Positions 50,071 to 61,783 of a stretch of 64,000 bases of DNA are shown in pieces. The stretch is from Pezicula radicicola (taxonomy: Eukaryota > Ascomycota > Leotiomycetes > Helotiales > Dermateaceae), in NCBI GenBank assembly GCA_003008705.1, contig PDUO01000035.1, positions 6,101 to 70,100 of the forward strand, in the 5' to 3' direction. The first letter of the stretch is position 1, and each line of letters opens with the position of its first letter. The notes below the pieces were generated by a model that saw only the letters and a program-made list of their open reading frames with translations, was not told the DNA's origin and did no database searches. The position numbers and the translations under genes are program-made.

Positions 50071-53000
50071 ATGCTCGAGTACGATTCAACATCTCTGGCT
50101 TCTGGCGCTGTGAGCCTTGTCGCAGTCTTTTTCTTGTCAATTCCTTCACTATTCCATACCATCTTTCATTTTCGAGAAAACAAACCGAAGTCCGCCACTT
50201 ATGAAGACAAGGATGGGGTTGCCTCCAAGGAGTCAATTGCAAGATTCTCAACCAAGATCCCTAAGGTGTTACTCTGGGTTTTCACTTTTGCTGGCTTGCT
50301 GGTATCCGTTGCATTGGCTGTTCTAGGAATATTGGACCTGGAAAAGGATGGTCTCTTTCTTGAATCGTGGTTCAATGTTATCACTTGGGTATGCTCCTCG
50401 TGACCGGGCCTAGAATTGTGTATGCAGGCTGACACATCGTAGTTCCTCGTGCTTGTTCAAGCTACTGCAGTCTCAATTGAGCGAGAGCCAACAAAAAGTT
50501 ATACTCTTGGAATCTATGCAGCAATTTCTGCAGCCGTAATCTTTGTGGCTCTTCTGACTGAAGATGCTATTCTATCTCAAAGGCGGTCTGATATTGGGGC
50601 TCCAGCTCCGTTCTCGCTCCGGCTTGTTCAATTGGCGCTGGCTGTCAGTGCCCTGTTCTCTGGTATTACCTTGCCAAGGCGCCCTGATGTATACTTGAAC
50701 GGTATTCCGGTGGATGGTATGTACACTGTTTCAGCACTGGGTCGATACAGTTTTGCATGGGTTGAGCAATTGTTACGTCTCGCGGGCATAAAGAAGCGAC
50801 TTGATCTTGATGACCTTCCCAAAATGGATCACCATACACGATCCAAAGACCTCAGCGAAGCTTGGGCGAGCTCAAAACACACCCGCAAGCTTTGGGTAGA
50901 AATTCTGTTGGAACACAAGTGGCCTTTCGCTATCCAATGGCTTTTAACAGCATTTTCAAGCGTTGCGAACTTCGCACCTCAGTTTGCCCTACTTCATATC
51001 CTCCAGGTTCTCGAGAAAAGGGAGCCCGGAAAAGCGACAAGTTCAGATGCTTGGATATGGGTAATTGCTCTCTGCCTTTCCACGCTCGCATCAGGTTTCA
51101 TTGAAGCGTGGCTCTTCTGGATTTCTTGGTCTGAGATAGCGATTCCGATTCGGGCTCAAATTTCGGCTTTGATCTTCCAGAAAGCAATGAGACGGAAAGA
51201 CGTTAAGGGTGCATCCAAATCCGGCAAGAAAAACGATTCCGAGGCCTCTAATGGATCCGATATTACCCTCATCTCACAAAATGAAGTCGGTGCAGGTGAT
51301 AAACCAGAGCTTGAGGAAGAGGAGGAAGAGCAGAAGGGAAAACAATCCACAGTGAACCTTATTGCTGTAGATGCAAAGCGCATATCAGATTTCTGTTCTT
51401 TCAACAATTACTTCCCTGGATCGCTCATGAAACTCATTGTTTCATTCTCATTTCTACTAAGTATTATTGGATGGAAGAGTTTACTTGCCGGCTTTGCCAC
51501 AATGGCTCTCACAATCCCCATCAATATTTTTTTTAGTAGAAGATATGCAGCGGCACAAGACAGACTTATGAAAGTGCGGGACGTCAAGATGGGTGTGGTT
51601 ACAGAAGCTCTTCAAGGCATACGTCAAATCAAGTTCTCTGCGCTAGAGAGTAATTGGCATGCCAAGCTCGGCAAAGTGGTAAGTAATTCTCATCGCCCTG
51701 GCAAAGTTTGGTGAATTGCTCAAGCTAACATAGTGATTCAGAGGGCGAAAGAATTGGCAGAGCAGTGGAATGTATATGTTTCAGATACGTTTTTACTTTT
51801 CTGTTGGATCACGGGCCCAATTGCTCTGGCTGCAGCCTCTCTAGCCGTCTATGCCGTTCTGTATGGAGAGCTCACTCCTTCGGTAGCGTTCACAGCAATA
51901 GGCATATTCGGCAGTCTAGAGGTGACTTTGGCTGTCATCCCAGAGCTTACCACAGATCTCATCGATGCCTGGGTTAGTATAGAAAGAATAGAGAAGTATC
52001 TCAATGCACCTGAAATCATCGTTCGTACACACGACGCTCCAAATATTTCTTTTGAGAAAGCTTCGATTGCCTGGCCATCAGATGAAGATTTTGAGGACGA
52101 AGAACAACGTTATGTCTTACGAAACATCAACATCGCTTTCCCAGAGAATGAGCTCAGTGTTATAAGTGGTAAAACAGGGACAGGAAAGAGTTTACTACTA
52201 GCTGCGATTCTTGGCGAAGTGGATGTCTTACAGGGGAAGATCAATGTCCCTCGACCGCCGCTGGCCCGACAACGTCGCGACCATCTCGCCAATAAGGATA
52301 ACTGGATCATTCCTAGTAAGCTTAGATCCTATATCTTGTTAGCTAATACTAACCTTCTTAAAGATGCTATTGCTTTTGTAGCGCAAATACCATGGATCGA
52401 GAACGCTAGCATTAAAGATAATATTTTATTTGGCTTGCCCTTAGACGAGCACAGATACAATAAGGTTATCGAAGTATGTGCATTGAAAAAAGATCTCGAA
52501 ATGCTTACCGATGGAGAAGGTACAGAGATTGGAGCCAATGGCATCAATCTTTCAGGAGGTCAGCGATGGAGAGTGACCTTTGCTCGAGCTCTATATTCAC
52601 GTGCAGGGATACTCGTTCTAGACGATATTTTCAGTGCTGTCGACGCCCACGTCGGTCGTTATATCTTTGAAAGGGGTCTGAATGGTGAACTTGGAGTCGG
52701 TCGAACCCGTATTCTCGTGACCCATCACGTCGAGCTTTGCAAATCAAAAGCGGCTTACATTGTTGAGCTTGGGGATGGCACCGTCGAAAATTCGGGCTTG
52801 ATTCGAGATTTGGAGGAAACCGGCACACTGCAGCAGATCATCAGCCATCAATCTATGCAAGAGATTGAGACCGACGAGGACCCAACAGCAGTTAATTCGG
52901 AAGAATCAAGTGATGGCGGAAGCGACGGGGAGCCACTGAAAAAGGTCGATTCAAAGAAACCGACACCAAAGAAATTTGTGGAGGAGGAAGGTAGAGAACG

Positions 53001-55144
53001 AGGAAGGGTAAAGAACGCAATCTACCTGGGATACCTAAAGTCCAGCGGTGGATGGCCGTTTTGGTTGATTGCCTTCCTCCTCTTCTCAATCTTACAAATT
53101 ATTTCTCTTGGTAAGTTTCCACTACCCTCTTCGATCTTCTTGACAAGTTTATTTGCAGTTTTGCAATTTGCCGATTACCAAAATTTGCAATATAGGTGTT
53201 GCTAACAATACAACTATAGGACGCGCGTGGTGGCTCAAGATGTGGACTGGCAGCTATAATGAGGCCACGCATACCCAAGTATTCCATCCAGCATTCCAGA
53301 TCCAATTTTTTCCAACTATGCTCTCCAGCTCTCACAACTTGACATCCACAGCATCTTTACCGCCTGCATCTAGTAATTTGACCTATTACCTCGGTATCTA
53401 CGTTGCAATCTCTGCGGTTACGGCGGTTGTTGGGACGCTCAAATACTTCTATAGTTCGTGTTTCCCAGCAGATAACTCCAAAATTTCATGCGTGGTGTTT
53501 AGGTGCTAACATGTGATTTATGAACAGTTTACACAGGCTCTATCAGAGCTTCTAAAACTCTTTTCGACAAGCTCAGCTTTACTATCCTGAGAACTCCGCT
53601 AAGATGGATTGATACTGTGCCACTTGGTCGTATTCTGAATCGCTTCACTGCAGACTTTAATGTCGTGGATGGAAGACTAGCAAATGACATATCGTTTGGC
53701 GCACATAATGTATTTAGATTGATAGGTGTTATAGTTGCTGGGTGAGTTCTTCCATGTCCTACTTAGAGCATCGCTAAATTTCTCTAGTATTATGGTCTCC
53801 CCATACATCATTCTTCTCGCCCTTATCCTTCTAAGCTTATGTGTATACATCGCTTCGCGTTACCTCTCTGGTGCACGAGAAGTGAAACGTCTCGAATCGA
53901 ACGCCAAATCACCAATCTTTGATCAATTTGGAAGCGCTCTCACCGGTGTCGGAACTATTCGGGCATTCTCAAAAACCGACACATACATTACTCGTATGTT
54001 CTCACGCATAGACGACCACTCAACGACTTTCTGGTATCTCTGGGTATTCAACCGCTGGATGGGATGGCGCATGTCTCTAGTCGGGTCTTTCTTTGCCACC
54101 ATCGTCGCTATTCTCATAATTTTAATGCCCAACATAGAGGCTTCCCTTGCTGGCTTTGCGCTTGCGTTCTCCCTTGAGTATACAAGTACTGTTATCTGGA
54201 CCATTCGTCATTACACTAACATGGAGCTCGACATGAACGCTGCAGAACGAATTATTGAATATTCGAATCTTCCCACAGAGTCTCTTTTAGGAGCTGATCC
54301 ACCAGCACATTGGCCGTCTGAGGGACGACTCTCTGTCTCTAAGCTCGTTGTTGGGTATGCTCCAGATCTACCACCAGTTCTCAAAGGTCTCTCATTCACA
54401 GTTGAGCGGAACGAGCGCATCGGTGTTGTAGGCCGTACCGGAGCCGGCAAATCATCATTAACTCTGGCTCTTTTCCGCTTCCTTGAAGCTAGAGAAGGCA
54501 GCATTCATATCGACGGCCTTGACATCTCAAAGATTAAACTTCACGATCTAAGATCTCGCTTAGCCATTATCCCCCAAGACCCAGTCCTCTTCTCCGGTAC
54601 AGTTCGATCCAATGTAGATGCTTTTGATGAACATTCCGACTCAGAGCTGCGCGATGCCCTAGAGCGTGTGCATCTCGTCTCACCATCTTCTTCACCATCC
54701 TCCGCTACCATCACCGAAAACGGAACATCCACTCCAACCACTAACGCCAATCAAAATACCAACATCTTCAGTTCGTTAACATCACCCATCTCCGAAGGAG
54801 GTCTTAACCTCTCCCAAGGACAGCGCCAACTCCTCTGCCTCGCCCGTGCCATCGTCTCCAGACCCAAAATTATGGTACTCGACGAAGCCACCTCAGCAGT
54901 CGACATGGCAACCGATGCACTCATCCAACGATCCATTCGCGAAGAATTTGATGACTCCACTTTGATAGTCATAGCACACCGACTTTCCACCATCGCAGAT
55001 TTCGACAAAATTTTAGTTATGGATGAAGGTAGAGTAGGAGAGTTTGGTACACCAAAGGAATTATGGGAGAAGGATGGGATTTTCGCTAGTATGGTTAAGG
55101 AGAGTGGCGAGAAGGAAAAATTGATTGCTATGGTTTCTACGTAA
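50071..55144 (+). CDS. ABC transporter, ABCC/MRP type, full-length
   Basis: Seven exons (50071-50388, 50443-51678, 51742-52315, 52364-53110, 53220-53453, 53528-53741, 53788-55144) sum to 1559 residues. It has an N-terminal TMD0-like helix set, then TMD1. NBD1 has Walker A 'GKTGTGKS' near 661, signature 'LSGGQ' near 771, and Walker B '[12 protein letters not shown]', where Asp replaces the catalytic Glu. TMD2 follows, then NBD2 with Walker A 'GRTGAGKSS', signature 'LSQGQ', and Walker B '[12 protein letters not shown]' with the Glu present. One consensus and one degenerate site is normal for the MRP family, which exports conjugates, toxins or metabolites. The intron at 52316-52363 is 48 nt, in frame and stop-free; removing it restores '[13 protein letters not shown]'. 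The start is the first ATG of the frame with a plausible membrane-protein N-terminus ('[17 protein letters not shown]'). Substrate unknown. Confidence 0.92.
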
Positions 55145-55640
55145 GAGGGAGTATTGGGGGGCCCTTGGGCATTGGTTGATGGTGCATTGAGTTTCATGGC
55201 TTTGCATTATATTGCATTGCATTTGCTGTGAGCATTGTGTTCATCATAAAATAAAAGGCGTTGGTATTTGTGAAAAAAATTATTAAAATGAAGTAGAGAA
55301 TCCCTGAGTTTCCATTTTTGACCAAGTGGTAATTTACAGAACTGTTCCGATGCTCAACACCTTCTGTGTATACCTTGCATCAGAACTATTACGTTCTCAT
55401 ATTGGTTTGTTCTCGTAAAGTTCTTTGCTTTGCGGTCGCTTAATTCATGAATCGGTTCCTGCACCGCTGAATGATCGAAGCACCTCATTTGACTTAAGTG
55501 ATTCTTGACTTGGATAACTTGATTCGTCACTATATAAACAGGCTAACGGATCCAGTATCCTAACCATCGCTTTCTATATCCAACAACGCTATCAAATCTA
55601 CAAACTATCTCCTACATATTTCATCTCATCATCTACTCAT
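55145..55640. other. Convergent 3' region
   Basis: Between the ABC transporter and CoA-transferase genes. No coding signal; it has AT-rich tracts likely to belong to 3' ends. Confidence 0.5.
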
Positions 55641-57503
55641 TTATTCATCATAAACTACTAAATTCTCCGCAATCTCAAACTTAGCATCCGTCTTCTCCAT
55701 CACCTCCTCAACCTCCACACCAGGAGCCAACTCCGTAAGCGTCAATCCACCATTCTTCCGATCAACCTCAAAAACACACAGATCAGTGATGATAGTGCTG
55801 ACAACCCTCGCACCTGTTAATGGCAGACTGCAAGTTTGTACAATCTTGCTACTTCCATCTTTAGCCACGTGATCTGTCGCTACGACGATCTTGGTCTCAT
55901 CTGGGTTACTGATGAGATCCATGGCTCCTCCCATTCCTTTGAATACTTTACCGGGGATCATATAGTTTGCTAGATCGCCGTTGGCGCTTACTTGTAGTGC
56001 ACCGAGTACTGAAACATCGATATGTCCACCCCGGATCATACCGAATGATTCAGCTGAGTCGAAAGTCGATGCTCCCGGGATCAATGTCACGGTTTCTTTA
56101 CCGGCGTTGATGATATCCGCGTCGATTTCTTCTTCTGTTGGATAAGGTCCCATTCCTAAGATTCCGTTTTCTGATTGGATCCAGACTTGGGTTTCTGGAG
56201 ATAGGAAGGATGGTGCTAGAGTTGGGATACCAACGCCTAGGTTTACGTAGTAGCCATGTTTTAATTCTTTGGATGTGCGTTTTGCTATTCTCTCTCGGCG
56301 TTGGAGAGCAGCAGACTTTTCGGTTGGTGGTGAGGAGTCTGATGTCGAGGAAGATGGTCGGGTTTTACGGAGTTCGATTTGCTTTGGTGCTGTGGCGGGG
56401 ACTATGCGGTCAATGAAGATGCCGGGAAGATGAACATCGTTGGGGTCAATTGATCCGACTGGAACGATGTTTTCGGCTTCGACTATGGCGACACGTGCCG
56501 CCTTTGCCATTAAGGGACCGAATGCCTTGGTGGTGTAACTATGGAGTGTCAATTATAAGATCTTGATGAGCCAAAAGTCTAGGAAGATTTACCGGAAAAC
56601 ACAATTTCCAGACTCATCGACTTTCCATGCTCTAAGGATGGCAACATCTCCCTGAATTGCAGTCTCCATAGCATAAGTCTTGCCATTGAACTCCCTTGTC
56701 TCTCTTGCGGTTCCCTTCTCTAGTACCTTCGGTTCTTTGCTGCCTTTCTCCGGATGACCAAGTCTTACAGGAATATCGCCCGATTGTAATAGAGTATCTG
56801 TATACAGCGTCAATTCATATTTTCCAACACCTTCCGAGTCAGAATAACATACGAACACCAGTCGGCGTATAAAATGCCGGAATTCCAGCACCACCAGCCC
56901 TCATCCTCTCAGCGAGTGTGCCCTGCGGACACAACTCTATGGCAATCTCTCCAGATAAATATTTTTGTTCCAGCACTTTGTTATTTCCCAAATATGAAAT
57001 GATCACGCGATTAACCTGACCCGATGCCGTAAGTGTCGACAATCCTCCTGCTCCAGCAGCTCCGGCATTGTTGGAAACTGCGGTTAAGGAGTGTATGGAG
57101 TCAATTCCTCTCTTGGCAATAGCTTCGATAAGGGTTTCTATGTAATATTTCGTTAGTAAGAGTTCTACAAAATTAGATGGGCCAGAAGAAGCATACCAGC
57201 GGTTCCACAGAGTCCAAATCCCGAGCTCAAGATCATAGACCCGCTCTTCAAATCAGCAACGGCTTCATCCGCATTCTTAAACAACTTAGACTTCCCCCTC
57301 GCAACTTTAGGGGCCGTAGAATTCTCATTCTGTTTTGGGACTTTGGAATAAGGGGGAGGGGCTTCGTAGAGTCGACGCCCAGTTTGAAAGCTTCTAATGC
57401 TGCATATTCGCGGTGCGATGGTTCTGGATGCGACTCGTGAGGTACTTGTACAGAAGAGGTTTGAATTGGCTAACAAAATGGTAGAACGACGTGCGAAAGA
57501 CAT
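55641..57503 (-). CDS. Succinyl-CoA:3-oxoacid CoA-transferase, mitochondrial
   Basis: Four exons (57503-57197, 57137-56853, 56797-56593, 56538-55641) encode about 564 residues. The enzyme moves CoA between succinyl-CoA and acetoacetate. The N-terminus is Arg/Ser-rich and free of acidic residues for about 45 residues ('[14 protein letters not shown]'), a mitochondrial presequence. Subunit A-type motifs: '[14 protein letters not shown]', '[16 protein letters not shown]', '[20 protein letters not shown]'. The linker is Ser/Thr-rich (near residue 335). Subunit B-type motifs: '[17 protein letters not shown]', '[12 protein letters not shown]' with the catalytic Glu, 'GGAMDL', '[11 protein letters not shown]'. 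The two halves are fused as in all eukaryotic SCOTs. It is divergent from the mitochondrial dicarboxylate carrier gene, with 490 bases between starts. Confidence 0.95.
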
Positions 57504-57993
57504 GGCTATGAGAATGAGGTTAAATTGATAGAATGGAGGAGCATTGAAAGGTTATGATGTATGGATTTACGACGACATGTGTATGGTGTACTGATATATG
57601 ACGACGACGTCTGTTCCCCGGTTATCAACACCACGGCAGTTTTTCTGAGTGCCGAGCCATGGATCCGATTTGACACGAAAGATAATGCCGAGCTCCATCG
57701 GCTTTCAGAATAATGGCCGTATTGACATTTGACGTTCAAATTGAAGATATTTTAAAGTTGCGAGACGATTTCTAAGAGATGAGTTTCGTGTTCGTGGTAA
57801 CTATGGGGATGAGCTTCCCGGGTTTAGAAAAATGGCCGGCCTTCCCATATTGAAAGGCGCTGAAAGTAACCCAACGTCAACTATCTGGTCTTGTGCATCA
57901 CCAGCACCGTTGGTACAACTACTCAACTGAAGTTTCGAGGAAATACTTGAAGTCTTTTCCTATCACGAGTTTTTGTATCTGTTCTTTCCAGAT
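57504..57993. promoter_or_regulatory. Divergent promoter region of CoA-transferase and dicarboxylate carrier genes
   Basis: 490 bases between two divergent ATGs of mitochondrial-metabolism genes. No clear factor site can be named by eye. The inference of shared control rests on arrangement alone. Confidence 0.45.
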
Positions 57994-59337
57994 ATGGCAA
58001 AGACGGGAAAGACTAAACAGCCGTTCTGGTTGGGGTAAGTGAAATCCCTGACGACCAGTTGGGTACTTGCTGAGAAATTGTCCAGAGGAGCTGCGTCCTC
58101 GATGGCTTGTTGCTTTAGTAAGTAACTCTCCAATATTTTCATATTTCACAATGGGAAGCTAATTTATACCCAGCCCATCCAATGGATCAAACGAAATAGT
58201 ACCGTACCCCTTCTACTAAAGTTATACAAATGTAGCTCGCTAAATCAATTTACAGTCGCATGCAAGTCCAATCATCAAAAGAGCACATGCTTCGAGTAAT
58301 GCGAAGATTCGCAGTTCAAGACGGTAACAGCAAACTTAATCTACTATCTTAAAACAAATATATTCTGACATCAAATTGTAAAGGCATCCCGTCACTATGG
58401 ACAGGAATATCCGCCTCAGTATTACGTCAAACCACCTATTCCACAACCCGATTCGGACTGTACAACTATCTCGCAAGAAGTCTCAAGCAATTTTCCGGTA
58501 AATCAGAACTATCTCCAGCTTTGACAATGGCTTGTGCGGGTGTTTCTGGTGGTATCGCTGGGTTGGTTGGAAATCCTACTGAGGCGAGTAACTCCCACTG
58601 GAATCTTCCACGTAGAGGAGAAATTGACAAATTGACATGTTATAACGGAATTAGGTCGTACTAGTGAGAATGTGCACAGATGGAGTAAAGCGACCTGAGC
58701 AGATGTATAATTATAGTAATGCGTTAAAAGGATTGGTAAGAATCGGAAGGGAAGAGGGATTGAAAACTTTCACTAAAGGCTTGGGACCAAATGTAATAAG
58801 AAGTGTTCTTATGAGTAAGTTCTTATTGTGCTCGGATTCGGAACGAGTCAATTAACTAACAACCATCTAGACGTATCTCAAATTGCAGTGTAAGTCGAAC
58901 TTCTATTCGAAAACAGAAACATGTACTGGACTGATCAGCTGCTTTACCAGCTATACTTCCGCAAAGGCAAGTCTCCTCTCAACAACCTATCTCAATCTCA
59001 AAGATGGCGTCCCAGTACATATCCTCGCATCGCTTGCAGCGGGAACTGTGGCAACGACTGTATGTGCACCAGCAGATGTATTAAAGAGTCGGGCCCAGAG
59101 TGCTGCCACTATCCAAGGGAAACGTGTAGTAAGTACTTCGCACAACAACACGGTAGTCGAAAATCTAATATAAATATTTAGGGAATATTACAGATTATCA
59201 AAGATTCCTTAAAGAAGGAAGGGCCCGGCTTCTTGATGAAGGGATGGACGCCAGCTTGGATGCGATTAGCTCCAAATACTATATTGATGTTCATTTTTAT
59301 GGAACAGTTACAGAAACTAGTTGATCATGTCGCTTAG
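57994..59337 (+). CDS. DIC1: Mitochondrial dicarboxylate carrier
   Basis: Nine exons (57994-58034, 58086-58117, 58174-58198, 58256-58323, 58384-58583, 58655-58814, 58871-58889, 58951-59128, 59182-59337) encode about 292 residues, the normal carrier length. The three repeat signatures PX[DE]XX[KR] are present: 'THPMDQTKYRMQ', 'GNPTEVVLVRMC', and 'CAPADVLKSRAQ'. 'GLGPNVIRSVLMNVSQ' and 'GWTPAWMRLAPNT' are also present. The asymmetry and 'PFWLGGAASSMACC' start match the dicarboxylate (malate/phosphate) branch. The exon 5 donor is best read as GC (GAG|GCGAGT), giving 'GNPTEVVLVRM'. A GT alternative (GCGA|GTAACT with a later AG) would destroy that signature. Exon 7 is only 19 nt. The C-terminal exon 8 end could be three bases shorter. 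Confidence 0.88.
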
Positions 59338-61783
59338 GATTGTTTTGTTAGAATAGAAGAATTTTTGATCATGACATAGAAAGCTTAAACTTCGTCTCAT
59401 TATCATCTTTTTTGGCAGGAGGAATTCTTCCTTCGGCAGTACCTTAAACTTACATAGAGTTAAAATAGAAAACCAGTCGAATGCTCGATTGTATTTCTGC
59501 ACATTATCATCTCACCTGCCTCACTCAAAACTCCTCATCTCATCTTCACAGTATTGCTTAAGGCAATGATTGAGGGAGTACAAAAGTACTTCGTACATAC
59601 CTAAAGGTACTTGTATCTAGTACTGAATACACAACACACCACATAATTAAATATTGAAAACTATATTTAACGCTCCTAAAAACTCCCAAAAACTCCCCAA
59701 AACTTCCCCCTTCGAAGCACCCAAACTCATAAAATGAGAAAAGCCACCAAAAAACTCACCCAATCAGGAAATCCATCACATACAGTGCTCCGTAAACGCG
59801 CATCAAGTAATCAGCCAACCAACCACAACCAACCACAATATTCCCCAAGCATCAGCCAACCGACCACGAGGACCAACCTCAAGTCAACCCGACAAATATT
59901 AAACCAACCTGACAACAAACATCAAGTATGTTCCCGTTCCCGCACCACAATATTAATTTACCGGGCGAAGAAAGCTTTCCCCCCTTTTCCTTGGGTAGGT
60001 ACCACCAGTACGAAGTACTGTAAGTTTGCTTACAATTCACTCTCACCCATTACTGTAGCGGGGGCTAAAGCGTAAGCATCTTACAGTACATACCCTGACC
60101 AACTGCAACTAACCCCTCAGCCCTTCAACCACTACTCCGTACTCTTCAGCCAATTCGTTACCTGCATAAACAAATAATCCTTGATCTATCATAAATACTA
60201 TAACCTCTATAATTTTATGCACTTCAAAAGATTCTCCCTCTCTAAAAAAACACTGTACCAAAGCATCTCATTACTCAAGAGTTCAAAAATTCAACTTCAC
60301 GCTCATCCTCTTACGAATAAGTCAAAATCATCAAACCAATAGAAAAAAGAATCCCAACCTACAACAAACAAACAAACCACAAGTAGCACAAAACTACTCC
60401 GTACGGAGTGGAGAACTACAAACGGGAAACCGGAAACGAGAAATGGGGAAACATAAAGAAAAATATGTACCGGTATGAAGTACAGTACGGTGTACATTAG
60501 ATTAGGTAAATGCAGGGATTAACTCGTAATAACAGGCGGGCAAGATACGGTAGGCGCATCACGGTAGGCACAGTACCCAGTACAGTACTTACCTAAACAA
60601 GGCTGGGCATCTGCACACCACAGCACAGCACAGCACAAAAAAAAACCTTAAAAACCCCTCCCGTAGCAGCAAAAAAAAACCAATCAGCACAAATGAATCC
60701 CTCCTAGCACGCCTTATGTACCTGGGCCGCTGACCACGGCTGCCTAAAAAGCTACAGTAGTAGAGTAAAAAATTCTTAACTTTTTTGCTTAGGGTACCCT
60801 TCGTATTGTGCCTGGTGTGCGGGGCCTTTTTCTCTTTCTTTTTACAAGGATATCCCAGATATCATACCTCGGTAGCCCCCTTCGACATCTTAGGTTACAA
60901 AGGCGTTTTCAATTAGGTTCGGTTCGTTGCTTTCTTCTACTACTGTACTGTACTTCTTTCTACGGTAGAGAAGCTTATCTTAAATAATAATATTCCCGTA
61001 CTTTAAGTTCGGCCCTTCGTATCAGATAAAAGTACCGAAGTAAATCATCCCTCGTCTCTGTACTATACTGTACTGTCCTGTACCTGTATGTGATATTATT
61101 TTTCGAGTTATCATATCGAAAAAGGGATGGAAGCGATGAAGGATGGAAGGAAACGAAACAAAGGGGGCTTCGTAAAAAGTATATAAGCAAACTCCTATAC
61201 CTGGTTCATCTCTTCCTTTTGTCTTTTTCAACTTTCTTTTTCTTCTGATGCTTTAAATCTATCATCCCATCTCATCTTGTCAGATCTTTTTTTTTTCGTC
61301 ATTGGAAAAGATTCAAGGCCTTCTTATTGGATTCTATGGTACTGTAGCAGATCCCCGTTTGTCTTATTTTAAGCGTCGTCACTTTCTCATCATTCATTCC
61401 GACTTTAACAATAGCAACAACAACAAAAAGAAGTCGCATTTGTGCTTTATTATTCCAATTCCGACTGTCGGCTCGACTCCTATTTGTTGATTGCATATCA
61501 AAAGCATCATCAATTAGACAGATAGAGATAGACAGGTAGCCACAGCGCGCTCCCTGTCAAGGTTCCCTCAAGTGTGATGCAGTCATTTGGTCTCCAAGCA
61601 CGGATATTCAGATCCATTACTGCTAGTCAATAATACTCGATCTAAGCGAGTCGTAAGAAAGAGGAGGCAAAGTACAAACATCAGGATTATAGATTACTGT
61701 ATAGTACGTACAACATCTAAACGCAACGAACGACCAAACCGAACGGTGCCAGAAGAAGCGCCGTCGTCCCCGACTGTCTCCTC
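59338..61783. other. Long upstream region of the carboxylesterase gene, GTAC-rich
   Basis: About 2.4 kb without a supported gene. It contains many GTACTGTAC/TACAGTAC-like words (near 60004-60020, 60478-60496, 60568-60590, 60940-60955, 61060-61090), an A-run and CACAG microsatellite (about 60617-60650), and pyrimidine-rich stretches nearer the gene. A spliced 5' leader is possible. Confidence 0.5.

Noticed and set aside
52364..52720. Loss of function of the ABC transporter because the first Walker B has Asp in place of Glu
   Set aside because: A degenerate first ATP site is normal in the ABCC/MRP family.
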